Notes under the pieces: generated by a model
Database searches by the model: none
Seen by the model: the letters and a program-made list of their open reading frames with translations, nothing else
What the model was told of the DNA's origin: nothing
DNA from: Pedobacter sp. Bi126
Lineage (GTDB): Bacteria > Bacteroidota > Bacteroidia > Sphingobacteriales > Sphingobacteriaceae
Length of the DNA: 64,000 nucleotides
Assembly: GCF_918698245.1 (NCBI RefSeq)
Contig: NZ_CAKKMS010000003.1
Location: forward strand, 62,001 to 126,000
Reading direction: 5' to 3'
Shown: positions 36,313 to 45,404 of the stretch, piece after piece
How positions within the stretch are numbered: position 1 is the first letter of the stretch
How the letters are laid out: each line of letters opens with the position of its first letter
Made by a program: the position numbers and the translations under genes

Positions 36313-37143
36313 ATGTTTGGCAAATTCATTTTCAATTGGAGTAGAAAAATTCAAGCAATCTTTATTAAATTTACTCCAATCCAAAAAAGCCATTCCTTGC
36401 CAAAGCTAACTGTCATCACCATTGTATACAATAACGTTCGCGATATCGAACGTACCATTCAATCTATCCTTAAACAGACCTATAAAAAAATCGAATATAT
36501 TGTAATAGATGGCGCATCAACTGATGGCACTTTACAGGTTGTTGAGCGTTATAAAGATCAGATTACAAAAATTGTATCAGAACCCGACAAAGGCATTTAT
36601 GATGCCATGAACAAAGGTTTAGCACTAGCAACAGGCGATTACGTTTTATTTATGAACTCGGGTGATGAGATTTATGATGAACAAACAGTAGAAGATGTTT
36701 TTGCCTCTGCCCCCGGTGCAGATATTTATTACGGGGAAACAGAAATGTACAACGATAACTGGGAAAATTTAGGCCGCAGAAGGCACGAAGCACCCGAAGA
36801 ATTTGATTGGACCAGCTTTAAATACGGCATGAACATTAGCCATCAGGCTATTTACATCCGCCGCAGCATTATTACACCGTACGATTTAACCTATAAGTAT
36901 AGCTCAGATATTGATTGGATTATCAAAGCGGCAAAAAAGGCCTCTAATATTGTTAATGTTCATCGTTATGTAGCGAAATACCTGGTTGGTGGCATGAGCA
37001 AGAAAAAACACCGCGAAAGCTTAAAAGAGCGGTTTAAAATATTCACCAAATATTATGGTTTAGTACCGAATATCTTTAATCATATTATCATTGCAGGTAA
37101 TTTGGCCTTGTATTTTGTTAAGCACCGTAGAACAAACGATTAG
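36313..37143 (+). CDS. glycosyltransferase family 2
   Basis: A 276-residue GT-A enzyme. LTVITIVYNNVRDIERTIQS starts the fold, and YIVIDGASTDGTLQVV holds the first metal/nucleotide-binding acidic residue. YDAMNKGLALATGDYVLFMNSGDE is the donor-binding block. It resembles the WcaA/WcaE group of colanic-acid-type transferases. It follows the GT4 gene on the same strand and ends 3 bases before the next gene, so the three may be one transcript. Confidence 0.88.
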   Translation: MFGKFIFNWSRKIQAIFIKFTPIQKSHSLPKLTVITIVYNNVRDIERTIQSILKQTYKKIEYIVIDGASTDGTLQVVERYKDQITKIVSEPDKGIYDAMNKGLALATGDYVLFMNSGDEIYDEQTVEDVFASAPGADIYYGETEMYNDNWENLGRRRHEAPEEFDWTSFKYGMNISHQAIYIRRSIITPYDLTYKYSSDIDWIIKAAKKASNIVNVHRYVAKYLVGGMSKKKHRESLKERFKIFTKYYGLVPNIFNHIIIAGNLALYFVKHRRTND

Positions 37144-37146
37144 CTT

Positions 37147-37836
37147 ATGAATGAAGAAATTAACGAGCTACTCTCCATCTACGAACAAGAAAAGGAATTA
37201 ATCGAGTCTATAATTGAAGAAGATCGGATTGATAGTGATTATAAAGCAATCTATATAAATTCTAAAAATCTCAACAGGATACAGCGCCAGATTGCACTGA
37301 TTAAATCATTAATAGATCCATATGCACAAGAAAAAGAACGATTAAAAAGAAAAATCGATTTTTTCGTTAAAAAAAGTGAGCTTGAAGAATCTGATGAGTA
37401 CAGAACCCAGATGCTTGCTCAGATTGATCGTAAGTTAGACCAACTAAACAGTTATAAACCAGGTTATTTTAACGATGGGCAAGAGTTTGATGATGCTATA
37501 TTTGATTTGGTAGAACAGAAGATTAAAGGATTTATTTTCAACTTGAAAAAAGAAAATAAATTGGCCATACTGTTTAAACGCACGGATAAAGAAATTTTAT
37601 TAGCAGTTACCAATATCAAAAAGCTTAAAAAACAGCACATCCTAGACAAAAACGCTAAGGCTGTACTTAAATCAATCGGTTTTAAAGAGGAAAAACACGT
37701 TGATTCACTAGTTTTCACTTACGGTTTGGATAATTTTAAAGATGCTATTTTTATCAAAACTATTGTAAGCAGAGTGATTTTTGATGCGTTCTATTTTCAA
37801 GGACTCGATACGAAAGCGACAATTGAGATTTTTTAA
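37147..37836 (+). CDS. hypothetical protein, coiled-coil rich
   Basis: A 229-residue acidic and lysine-rich protein. Residues about 1-110 are predicted to be long helices with coiled-coil character (EQEKELIESIIEEDRID and AQIDRKLDQLNS). The C-terminal part has LFKRTDKEILLAVTNIKKL and FIKTIVSRVIFDAFYF and looks globular. I recognise no family. Its position directly behind two glycosyltransferases may mean a role in surface glycan assembly, but the sequence does not show that. Confidence 0.5.
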   Translation: MNEEINELLSIYEQEKELIESIIEEDRIDSDYKAIYINSKNLNRIQRQIALIKSLIDPYAQEKERLKRKIDFFVKKSELEESDEYRTQMLAQIDRKLDQLNSYKPGYFNDGQEFDDAIFDLVEQKIKGFIFNLKKENKLAILFKRTDKEILLAVTNIKKLKKQHILDKNAKAVLKSIGFKEEKHVDSLVFTYGLDNFKDAIFIKTIVSRVIFDAFYFQGLDTKATIEIF

Positions 37837-37910
37837 TAATCTCAAATTTCTAAAAACAATAATTTTCCCGAACTGTCTTTAATACATTACCTATTAAAAA
37901 TTTAAAGATT

Positions 37911-38471
37911 ATGGGACAATTAAGTAACCGCACTATTGCTGTACTTACAGAAAGCGGATTTGAAGAAGTAGAATTAACCGAGCCAGTTAAAAGGTTAAAA
38001 GAAGAGGGCGCAACCGTTCACATTATCTCCTCAAAAAGCGGAAAAATAAAAGCTTGGAACCATGATCATTGGTCGATAGAAGTTGATGTAGACAAAACCA
38101 TTTCTGAAGCAAATGCCGAAGATTATAATGGTTTGCTGCTACCAGGCGGTGTTATTAATCCTGATCAGCTTCGTGTTAACGAAGATGCGATAGCCTTTGT
38201 AAAATCGTTCTTTGCCGATGGAAAACCAGTTGCGGCAATCTGTCATGGGCCTCAAACCTTAATTAATGCAGATGTGGTTCAAGGCAGAAAAATGACCTCG
38301 GTAAAAAATATTTCACAGGATTTGATCAATGCAGGCGCACTTTGGTCAGACGAGGAAGTGGTTGTAGACCAAGGTTTGGTTACGAGCCGTACACCAGAAG
38401 ATTTACCTGCTTTTAACGATAAAATTGTAGAGGAATTTGCCGAAGGTGTTCACGAAGGGCAGCATGCCTAA
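37911..38471 (+). CDS. DJ-1/PfpI family glutamine amidotransferase-like protein (YhbO type)
   Basis: A 186-residue cytoplasmic protein of the DJ-1/PfpI superfamily. TIAVLTESGFEEVELTEPVK starts the fold, GLLLPGGVINPDQLR is the second block, and the Cys nucleophile is in AAICHGPQTL, with a following His. YhbO-like members act in stress resistance and protein deglycation has been proposed. It ends with the terminator 38503-38536. Confidence 0.88.
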   Translation: MGQLSNRTIAVLTESGFEEVELTEPVKRLKEEGATVHIISSKSGKIKAWNHDHWSIEVDVDKTISEANAEDYNGLLLPGGVINPDQLRVNEDAIAFVKSFFADGKPVAAICHGPQTLINADVVQGRKMTSVKNISQDLINAGALWSDEEVVVDQGLVTSRTPEDLPAFNDKIVEEFAEGVHEGQHA

Positions 38472-38502
38472 AAACTTTGGACGCTCTTTCTAGATTCACT
38501 CA

Positions 38503-38536
38503 AAAACGGTTGGCAAATTTGTCAGCCGTTTTTATT
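38503..38536 (+). terminator. intrinsic terminator after the PfpI gene
   Basis: AAAACGGTTG (38503-38512) pairs with CAGCCGTTTT (38523-38532), with one G-T pair, and T-rich sequence follows. Confidence 0.75.
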
Positions 38537-38587
38537 TTGTCTTTTCCGAGTGCCGTCAGATGTTACCATCTGACAGCACTTATAAAT

Positions 38588-39631
38588 TTATAACTTAACC
38601 TGCCTGATGATATTTTTAATGTTCAATTCGATAATATCAGTCATGGTTTTACAGCGCAAATAATTTGTATCCTTAAAATAATCGCTCATACTCTGTTTTA
38701 GCAGCGCGATGTTCTCAGGTGTGGTTAATTCTTCCTTATTAGAAACATCACGGAGATCGGTTAATCGGTGGCGTTCGCTCCTAACCCTGTGCACAATAGA
38801 CGAGCGTTCTTCCTGTTGGTATTGTAGTACGGTTTTCTCCGTCAGCTGCTCCATACTCATTTTCACATAAGGCAAATTCTCTTTAAAAAACTGGGGCAAA
38901 TAAACCTTTAAATTCCCTTCGTAAAACTGTTGGTCGAAATCTATTGCACGAATACGAAACTGAATATCATCAAAATCGGGTGTAATCTGTACCACAAAAT
39001 TATAGGCTCGCATATCACCTAAAAGCATAATCAAACAACGTTCGTTAAACTTTACGAACTCTTTTGCAATCCTGGTCGGATTAAACTCAGGGGTATATAA
39101 TTGTCCTTTTGTAAAAACATCCCCTGGAATTCCCGCAATATGTTCTTCCACTAAGGTATTACCATCAACAAGATAATTTACCTGATTGGGCGAAAGGATT
39201 TCTTCCATTTCCAGGCCATAAATCCGCGAAGCATCAGCTTTTTTGATGTAAAAATAATCGTAAACATCATTTAAGCGATTAACAATACGGATGCGGAAGG
39301 GATGTGTATTTCCGAAGGTACAATATTCAATTTTATCGATGTACTTGTGTTCAACGATTCGCAAATTTCCAGATGCCTTTAAGTTGGCATAAATTTCCTT
39401 TAAGCCATCATGCAAAGTTTCAATTAAATCCTGTGCATAAATCGGTCCTTCCCAGAGTGAGTCTTTACCAAACTTATCCATTAAAGGAAAAGCTTCGTTA
39501 AACTGCATTAAATCGTTATAACCGATAGGCAATTTCGCTTCGCGCTGGTAAGTACGTAAATATTTCTGCAAAGCAGGTGTTACCGGAAAAATCGGCTTCT
39601 TTTTCGAAATTCTTACATCGTTATTTTCCAT
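38588..39631 (-). CDS. uncharacterised protein with a kinase-like (APH-type) core
   Basis: A 347-residue cytoplasmic protein. Several features match the phosphotransferase (APH) kinase fold. Lys130/131 lies in DYFYIKKAD, a candidate ATP-binding Lys, and VEEHIAGIPGD (161-171) resembles the hinge. MLLGDMRAYNF (202-212) resembles the catalytic loop HGDLHxxN, and IRAIDFDQ (227-234) resembles the DFD metal-binding site, giving Asp206, Asn211 and Asp231 as candidates. I found no HGD His. This is an inference from motifs. It could be an aminoglycoside-like or protein kinase, or an inactive relative. The gene appears to stand alone. Confidence 0.45.
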   Translation of the reverse strand: MENNDVRISKKKPIFPVTPALQKYLRTYQREAKLPIGYNDLMQFNEAFPLMDKFGKDSLWEGPIYAQDLIETLHDGLKEIYANLKASGNLRIVEHKYIDKIEYCTFGNTHPFRIRIVNRLNDVYDYFYIKKADASRIYGLEMEEILSPNQVNYLVDGNTLVEEHIAGIPGDVFTKGQLYTPEFNPTRIAKEFVKFNERCLIMLLGDMRAYNFVVQITPDFDDIQFRIRAIDFDQQFYEGNLKVYLPQFFKENLPYVKMSMEQLTEKTVLQYQQEERSSIVHRVRSERHRLTDLRDVSNKEELTTPENIALLKQSMSDYFKDTNYLRCKTMTDIIELNIKNIIRQVKL

Positions 39632-39673
39632 GTAGAGGCAATGTACTATTTTATGGAAATATGTATAAATTTT

Positions 39674-39853
39674 TTACCACAAAGTTCACGAAGAAATATC
39701 ACAGAGGAACAGAGCATAGTTGAAATGCGAAATAATATATTGCGAAGGAAACACGGAACACATGGGAATATTATCTATTCCTGAGTCCGTAGCAGACGAA
39801 ACAGTCAGCTTAACTCGCTTTTCTCTGTGAAAACCCGGTGTTCTCAGTGGTTG
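39674..39853. repeat. CACAGAG-type interspersed repeat, long copy
   Basis: Starts ACCACAAAGTTCACGAAG with CACAGAG units at the left and ends in a right arm reading TTCTCTGTGAAAACCCGGTG then TTCTCAGTGGTTG. The arms are partly complementary. It fills the spacer before the serine hydrolase end. Confidence 0.6.
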
Positions 39854-41044
39854 TTAACCCTTCGGATAACTGAATGGCAATCCACTCAGATACCTGCTGA
39901 TTTTTCGATAGGGATAATTCCCTGTGCCGTGATCGGCAAACTGAACAATAATGGTATTCGTTTTCGGATCGATATACAGCCTTTGGCCGAGCATGCCTTC
40001 TGCAGCATAATCGCCATTATCACCTTCCTGTGGAACCCACCAAAGATAGTGATGGGCTGATTTTTGCCAGCCTTTTGCCGATGCAGGTTTTTCGGTACCG
40101 ATATTTATAGATTGATTTACCCAGCTTTCCGGAACGATCTGTTTCCCCTTGTATTTGCCTTTATTTAAATATAATCGACCAATTTTGGCGAAATCGATAG
40201 CCGTAACCTGAAAGCGACTTGCAGTGTTTGTTAAACCGTTAACCTGATCTAATCCCCAGGTGGCATTATATTGCGTACCGATCTGTTTCCACACATTCGC
40301 TTCAAAATATTGCGCTACCGATTTACCGGTTGCCCTTTGCAAAACCCAACCCAACACAATCGGATCGATGCTTTTGTACTTCCAAACCGTGCCGGGTTTA
40401 TTCACCAGTTTAACTTTCAACAATTGGGCTTCCATATCATCCGTATAATAATATTTGGCTTCATCAGAAAAAAACGCCTTAACAATGCCCCCTAGTGCAT
40501 CCTGAAATTCGAGCCCCGACTTCATATCCAAGAGGTTTTTCAATGTAATATCCTTAAATGCAGGATTTGATTTTAACTCGGGAATATACTCGGTTACTTT
40601 ATCGTTTAAACTTTTAATGCTATGATCATTTAATGCTTGCCCGATCATAATAGAAATCATGCTTTTGGCACCAGAAAAAATGGTAGTTAAGGTGCTATCA
40701 CGATAACCTTTATCATATTTTTCGTATAAAACACTATCATTTCTTATTACGATAAAAACATTGATCTGCCCATTTTTTAAATATTCTTTCAATGGAACAG
40801 ATTGATTATTTCCATCCAGGACATGAAGGGTATCTAAATCGTTGCGTTGCCTGGCCGACCTGATAAAATGAAAGGAAGAATCACTTTTATGTGAAATTTC
40901 CTGAGGGAAAATTTTATACGTTTCAGCACCAGGCGTTCTATATTTTAATACATTTAACAGATAAGGCTTCCAGAGAAACAGTGCGAACAGCGATAAAAAA
41001 AATGCATAGATCAGGAACAGTAATAGTTTTTTGAAAGTTTTCAT
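39854..41044 (-). CDS. beta-lactamase-fold serine hydrolase, membrane-anchored
   Basis: A 396-residue protein with an N-terminal hydrophobic segment (about 6-24) and a beta-lactamase/esterase fold. SGAK is the Ser-x-x-Lys motif (Ser near 130). YKS near 222 is the second motif. A third motif is less clear: the HGTG near the C-terminus (about 374-377) may serve. It could be an esterase or a peptidoglycan or amide hydrolase. It is separate from the homologue at 9284-10852 and lacks DUF3471. Confidence 0.85.
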   Translation of the reverse strand: MKTFKKLLLFLIYAFFLSLFALFLWKPYLLNVLKYRTPGAETYKIFPQEISHKSDSSFHFIRSARQRNDLDTLHVLDGNNQSVPLKEYLKNGQINVFIVIRNDSVLYEKYDKGYRDSTLTTIFSGAKSMISIMIGQALNDHSIKSLNDKVTEYIPELKSNPAFKDITLKNLLDMKSGLEFQDALGGIVKAFFSDEAKYYYTDDMEAQLLKVKLVNKPGTVWKYKSIDPIVLGWVLQRATGKSVAQYFEANVWKQIGTQYNATWGLDQVNGLTNTASRFQVTAIDFAKIGRLYLNKGKYKGKQIVPESWVNQSINIGTEKPASAKGWQKSAHHYLWWVPQEGDNGDYAAEGMLGQRLYIDPKTNTIIVQFADHGTGNYPYRKISRYLSGLPFSYPKG

Positions 41045-41084
41045 GGGTAGGCGTTATACCAACAAATATAAAATATTTAGGAAA

Positions 41085-41999
41085 TTATGCCTGCTTTAGC
41101 AATTCATTTGTGGTAAAAAGAAGTTGATGTTTAGGTTTGTATTTCCACCTTTTATGGCTCCACAACCAATACTCGGGCTTTGCTCTGATAATTTCTTCCA
41201 AAAAGCGGGTGTGCATTTCAGTAATTTCGAACTCAGCGGTCCCAGCCGGATTTAAACAAAGGGGCACACAATCTACTGTATAAAAACCACGTTTAAGCAC
41301 ATTAATTCTGAAATAAAAGATAGGTTGATTAGTACGTTTTGCAATTTTTTCTATCCCTAACTGAACAGAGCTGGGCTGATGCATAAAACTTGTCCAATAA
41401 TGCGACTCGTCTTTTGAGGGTGCCTGGTCATTTCCGAAACTAAATATACTCGGTTTACCCTTACTCGCCTGCAAAGCCCTCATGGTTTGTCGCATGGCAA
41501 TTAATTTATTGCCAAATTTACTACGTACTTTTTTAAACCAATGATCAAATGTGGAATTTGTTAAGGGTTTGTAAATTGGATAATGATCTGCAGAAAAGTT
41601 AAGCCCTATACCCAAAGTTCCCCACTCCCAGTTACCATAGTGTGCTGCACAGATCAACACACTTTCTCCCCGGTCTAAATATTCCTGAACCTGCGCTTTG
41701 TTTTTAAATATGAAACGCCTTTCGATTTCTTTTTTTGAGATACTGCTCATTTTAATGATCTCGAAGACCAGCGAAGCGAGGTACCGGTAAAAGCGTTTTT
41801 CGATAACCAAAATCTCTTGTAACGTTTTATCAGGAAGCGCATTTAATAAATTTTCCCGAACAACTTTACGTCGGTAGCCAAAAACAAAATACAGTAGTAA
41901 ATAAGCTCCATCGGCCAAAATGTATAAAACAGATAATGGGAGCAGAGATAATACGCCTAAAAAAAATACTCCCAAATGGGAAATCCCCTTTTTAATCAT
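41085..41999 (-). CDS. LpxL/HtrB-type acyltransferase, copy 1
   Basis: A 304-residue lysophospholipid/lipid A acyltransferase family protein. The N-terminal membrane anchor covers about 10-42. The HX4(D/E) catalytic motif is HYGNWE (His120, Glu125). The second block YPIYKPLTNSTFDHWF and a third, SIFSFGNDQAPSKDESHYW, fit late acyltransferases. It adds an acyl chain to a lipid at the inner face of the inner membrane. It closely resembles the next upstream gene at 42089-43015, and a hairpin separates the two. Confidence 0.88.
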   Translation of the reverse strand: MIKKGISHLGVFFLGVLSLLPLSVLYILADGAYLLLYFVFGYRRKVVRENLLNALPDKTLQEILVIEKRFYRYLASLVFEIIKMSSISKKEIERRFIFKNKAQVQEYLDRGESVLICAAHYGNWEWGTLGIGLNFSADHYPIYKPLTNSTFDHWFKKVRSKFGNKLIAMRQTMRALQASKGKPSIFSFGNDQAPSKDESHYWTSFMHQPSSVQLGIEKIAKRTNQPIFYFRINVLKRGFYTVDCVPLCLNPAGTAEFEITEMHTRFLEEIIRAKPEYWLWSHKRWKYKPKHQLLFTTNELLKQA

Positions 42000-42007
42000 A
42001 CCAGAAA

Positions 42008-42040
42008 TTTTAAAGTGCTAATTTAAAAAGCACCTTAAAA
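42008..42040 (-). terminator. hairpin between the two acyltransferase genes
   Basis: TTTTAAAGTGCT (42008-42019) pairs with AGCACCTTAAAA (42029-42040) with one mismatch. It may end or attenuate copy 2's transcript before copy 1. The minus-strand T-run is weak. Confidence 0.5.
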
Positions 42041-42088
42041 AATTATGCCACGAAAATGTTAGATTTCATATTTAGACAATTGGACTAG

Positions 42089-43015
42089 CTAAGCCATTGC
42101 ATCCATTATATTCTGATCTTTTTTGATGATTTCTGAAATCTTTTGCTCAGGTTTATATTTCCATCTGCGGTGGCTCCATAACCAGTAAGCTGGTGCTTCT
42201 GTGATCATATCCTCTAAAAAGTGCGTATGCATTTCGGTGATTTCGAATTCAGCAGTTTCTGCTGGGTTTAAACAGATCGGCACACAATCTACTTCGTAAT
42301 ACCCTCTTTTTAAGTAATTTATTTTGAGGTAAAACACCGGGCGGTTTGTTTTTCTGGCTATTTTCTCAACCCCTAACTGGATGGAAGATTCCTGATTTAA
42401 AAAAGTTGTCCAGTAATTCGATTCATCTTTTGAAGGCGCCTGATCGCTGCCAAAAGTAAACATGGTTGGTTCATTTTTACTCGATTGAATAGCCCTTAAA
42501 GTTTGACGCATAGACACCATATGGTTGCCAAATTTGCTTCTCATGGTCAAAAACCAATTATCAAAAGCTTCGCTGCTCAACGGTTTATAAATTGGGTAAT
42601 GTTTGCCAGAAAAGTTTAAGCCAATAGCCATGCACACCCATTCATAATTGCCATAATGTGATGAACAGAAAAGCACACTTTCGTTATTTTTAAGATAGGC
42701 TTCTACCAGATCGGTATTTTTAAATTTTACCCTTTTATTTAATTCCTTTTCAGAAATGCTTTTCATTTTAATCACTTCAATAAAAAGTGAGGAGAAAAAT
42801 TTATAAAAACGTTTTTCTATGGCATTGATTTCAGCAATATTTTTCTCGGGGAATGCATTAACCAGATTTTCTTTAACCACTTTACGGCGGTAACCAAAAA
42901 CATAAAATATTAACACATAAAAAGCATCCGCCAATCTGTATAAAATAAATAGCGGTAACAGCGAGAGCATATTTAATAAAAATATACCCATTTTGGATAA
43001 CCCTTTATTAATCAT
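42089..43015 (-). CDS. LpxL/HtrB-type acyltransferase, copy 2
   Basis: A 308-residue paralogue of the neighbouring gene with the same layout: an anchor at about 10-42, HYGNYE (His120, Glu125), YPIYKPLSSEAFDNWF, and MFTFGSDQAPSKDESNYW. It begins MINKGLSKMG against MIKKGISHLG in copy 1. The two are about two-thirds identical by eye, which points to a tandem duplication, perhaps to give two acyl-chain or acceptor preferences. Confidence 0.88.
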   Translation of the reverse strand: MINKGLSKMGIFLLNMLSLLPLFILYRLADAFYVLIFYVFGYRRKVVKENLVNAFPEKNIAEINAIEKRFYKFFSSLFIEVIKMKSISEKELNKRVKFKNTDLVEAYLKNNESVLFCSSHYGNYEWVCMAIGLNFSGKHYPIYKPLSSEAFDNWFLTMRSKFGNHMVSMRQTLRAIQSSKNEPTMFTFGSDQAPSKDESNYWTTFLNQESSIQLGVEKIARKTNRPVFYLKINYLKRGYYEVDCVPICLNPAETAEFEITEMHTHFLEDMITEAPAYWLWSHRRWKYKPEQKISEIIKKDQNIMDAMA

Positions 43016-43502
43016 GATATGGGATGATTAGTTTGCTTGCAAAACACAAAATTAAAGCTGAACGCAAAATTAATTGCCATGCAATTGTTAGTTTTTTATT
43101 CCAAAAGGTTTTATGAAAAAATGCTGACAAAAAACAGCGCATCTGATTAACAATTTAACTGACCAGCAACGGCTTACCTAATTTACTCTGCATTTGTCAC
43201 TAAAATCACAACTCTGGCAAATTAGACGCATTACTAATCCAACCTATGAGCACAGCCCCAACGGTTCTAAACCTTATTATAGCGGTATCCCCCCGATTCT
43301 TCATCGGGGATTTAGCGAAAAGAAGGACTAACAATAAAAAAAACCTCGCAATTGCTTTCCATATCATTTTCGACCACCTAAGCCACTTTAGTTCAACTTA
43401 GAATAATAAAACATAAATTATGCGCTCAGCTCAGATGTTCTTAGATGACTCAACAGACGGCAATTTGTTATGCGCTATTATTAATACAAATTGGTAAAAC
43501 GC
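43016..43502. other. gene-free stretch with a hairpin at 43287-43311
   Basis: Part of the 579-base gap before typA. No coding sequence is supported: frames here are short and have no domain logic. The clearest structure is a hairpin with a C-rich left arm CCCCGAT (43291-43297) and ATCGGGGAT (43303-43311), inside a block starting near 43250 (GAGCACAGCCCC) that looks like a repeated element. Confidence 0.45.
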
Positions 43503-43531
43503 AAAAAAGCCCCGATTTACATCGAGGCTTT
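43503..43531 (-). terminator. typA intrinsic terminator
   Basis: AAAGCCCCGAT (43506-43516) pairs with ATCGAGGCTTT (43521-43531) with one mismatch and a TTAC loop. On the minus strand it ends in a run of six T. It lies 63 bases after the typA stop. Confidence 0.8.
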
Positions 43532-43542
43532 AGTAATCTATA

Positions 43543-43592
43543 TTTTAAGTCCCCTTTAGGGGATTTATGCCAAAGGCATCCCTTTGGGAGGG
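43543..43592. repeat. tandem small hairpins, CCCCTTTAGGGG type
   Basis: AGTCCCCTTTAGGGGATT is a hairpin with TCCCC and GGGGA arms, followed by CCAAAGGCATCCCTTTGGGA with CCAAAGG and CCTTTGG arms. The pair lies between the typA stop and its terminator and looks like a REP-type element. Confidence 0.55.
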
Positions 43593-43594
43593 GT

Positions 43595-45400
43595 TTAAGC
43601 GAATTGCTTTCCTTTAACTTTACGTTCTTGTTCTGTTAAGAAGATTTTACGTAAACGCATGCTTTGCGGTGTAACCTCGATATACTCATCAGCCTGGATA
43701 TATTCCATAGCTTCTTCCAAAGAGAATTTAATTGCAGGTGCAATACGGGTATTATCATCAGTACCAGAAGCACGCATGTTGGTTAATGCTTTACCTTTTA
43801 CTACGTTTACTACTAAATCGTTATCACGGATGTGCTCACCCATAATCTGACCTTCGTAAACATCAGTTCCCGGATCGATGAAGAAACGACCTCTATCTTG
43901 TAACTTATCGATTGAATAAGCAGTAGTTTGCCCTTTTTCCATTGAAACCAACACACCGTTCAAACGGCCAGGAATTGTACCTTTCCAAGGTTCGTAAGCT
44001 TTGAAACGGTGAGCCATAATCGCCTCTCCTGCTGTAGCAGTTAAAACGTTGTTACGTAAACCAATGATACCACGTGCCGGGATTTCGAATTCTAAGTGTT
44101 GTAAATCGCCTTTTGGCTCCATAATTAATAACTCGCCTTTACGTTGAGTTACCAATTCGATTACTTTACCAGAAACTTCACCGGGAACATCAACGATTAA
44201 AGTTTCAATCGGTTCATGTTTTTTACCATCAATTTCTTTAACGATAACCTGAGGCTGACCTACCTGAATCTCATAACCTTCGCGACGCATCGTTTCGATT
44301 AATACAGATAAATGGAGAATACCACGACCATAAACCAACCATGCATCAGGGGAAGCTGTTTCAACAACTTTTAAAGCTAAGTTTTTCTCAGTCTCTTTGA
44401 TTAAACGTTCTTTAATACGTTGAGAAGTTACTAATTTACCTTCTTTACCAAAAAATGGAGAGTTGTTAATGGTAAACAACATGTTCATTGTTGGCTCATC
44501 AATGCTGATAACAGGTAATTGTTCTGGTGCTTCAAAATCAGCGATTGTATCACCAATATCAAAACCATCAATACCTACAACTGCACAAATATCACCTGAA
44601 CTTACCTCTGTAGTACGGATTTTACCTAAACCCTCGAAAGTATAAAGTTCTTTTACTCTTGATTTTACGATTTTACCATCGCGTTTGATTAAAGTAACCG
44701 GTTGGTTTTCTTTAATTGTACCACGGTGTACACGACCAATTGCGATACGACCAACGAAAGATGAATAATCTAACGAAGTGATCTGCATCTGTAAAGTACC
44801 CTCGTTAATTGGTGCAGGTGGAATGTTTGCCACAACTGCATCTAACAAAGCGAAAATATCGGTAGTTGGTACTTTCCAGTCTGTACTCATCCATCCTTGT
44901 TTAGATGAACCGTAAATTACTGGGAAATCCAATTGATCTTCAGTTGCTTCAAGGTTAAAGAACAATTCGAAAATCTGCTCATAAACCTCTTCCGGGCGAC
45001 AGTTTTCTTTATCCACTTTGTTTACTACCACAATCGGTTTTAAACCAAGGGCTAGAGCTTTTTGCGTTACGAAACGCGTTTGAGGCATTGCACCTTCAAA
45101 AGCATCGCAAAGTAAAAGTACACCATCTGCCATTTTCAGAACACGCTCTACCTCACCGCCGAAATCCGCGTGACCAGGAGTGTCAATAATGTTAATTTTT
45201 ACGTCTTTGTACTGAACCGATACGTTTTTAGATACAATCGTGATACCACGCTCGCGCTCTAAATCGTTGTTATCCAATATCAAATCTCCTGTTTGTTCGT
45301 TGTCACGAAAAATAGAACAAGAATGTAAAATCTTATCAACCAAAGTAGTTTTGCCGTGGTCAACGTGTGCTATAATAGCTATATTTCTAATCTTTTGCAT
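43595..45400 (-). CDS. typA: translational GTPase TypA/BipA
   Basis: A 601-residue elongation-factor-like GTPase that binds ribosomes and is needed under stress and for large-subunit assembly. AHVDHGKTTLVDKIL (G1), DTPGHADF (G3) and VVNKVDKENC (G4) are present. Domains II, III and V are followed by the BipA-specific C-terminal region with AHRFKAYEPWKGTIPGR. The length is normal. It ends with the terminator 43503-43531. Confidence 0.97.
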   Translation of the reverse strand: MQKIRNIAIIAHVDHGKTTLVDKILHSCSIFRDNEQTGDLILDNNDLERERGITIVSKNVSVQYKDVKINIIDTPGHADFGGEVERVLKMADGVLLLCDAFEGAMPQTRFVTQKALALGLKPIVVVNKVDKENCRPEEVYEQIFELFFNLEATEDQLDFPVIYGSSKQGWMSTDWKVPTTDIFALLDAVVANIPPAPINEGTLQMQITSLDYSSFVGRIAIGRVHRGTIKENQPVTLIKRDGKIVKSRVKELYTFEGLGKIRTTEVSSGDICAVVGIDGFDIGDTIADFEAPEQLPVISIDEPTMNMLFTINNSPFFGKEGKLVTSQRIKERLIKETEKNLALKVVETASPDAWLVYGRGILHLSVLIETMRREGYEIQVGQPQVIVKEIDGKKHEPIETLIVDVPGEVSGKVIELVTQRKGELLIMEPKGDLQHLEFEIPARGIIGLRNNVLTATAGEAIMAHRFKAYEPWKGTIPGRLNGVLVSMEKGQTTAYSIDKLQDRGRFFIDPGTDVYEGQIMGEHIRDNDLVVNVVKGKALTNMRASGTDDNTRIAPAIKFSLEEAMEYIQADEYIEVTPQSMRLRKIFLTEQERKVKGKQFA

Positions 45401-45404
45401 AAAA

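Noticed and set aside
43445-43639. A 64-codon frame running into the typA end
   Set aside because: It covers the terminator hairpin and the CCCCTTTAGGGG hairpins, and its product is translated repeat sequence.
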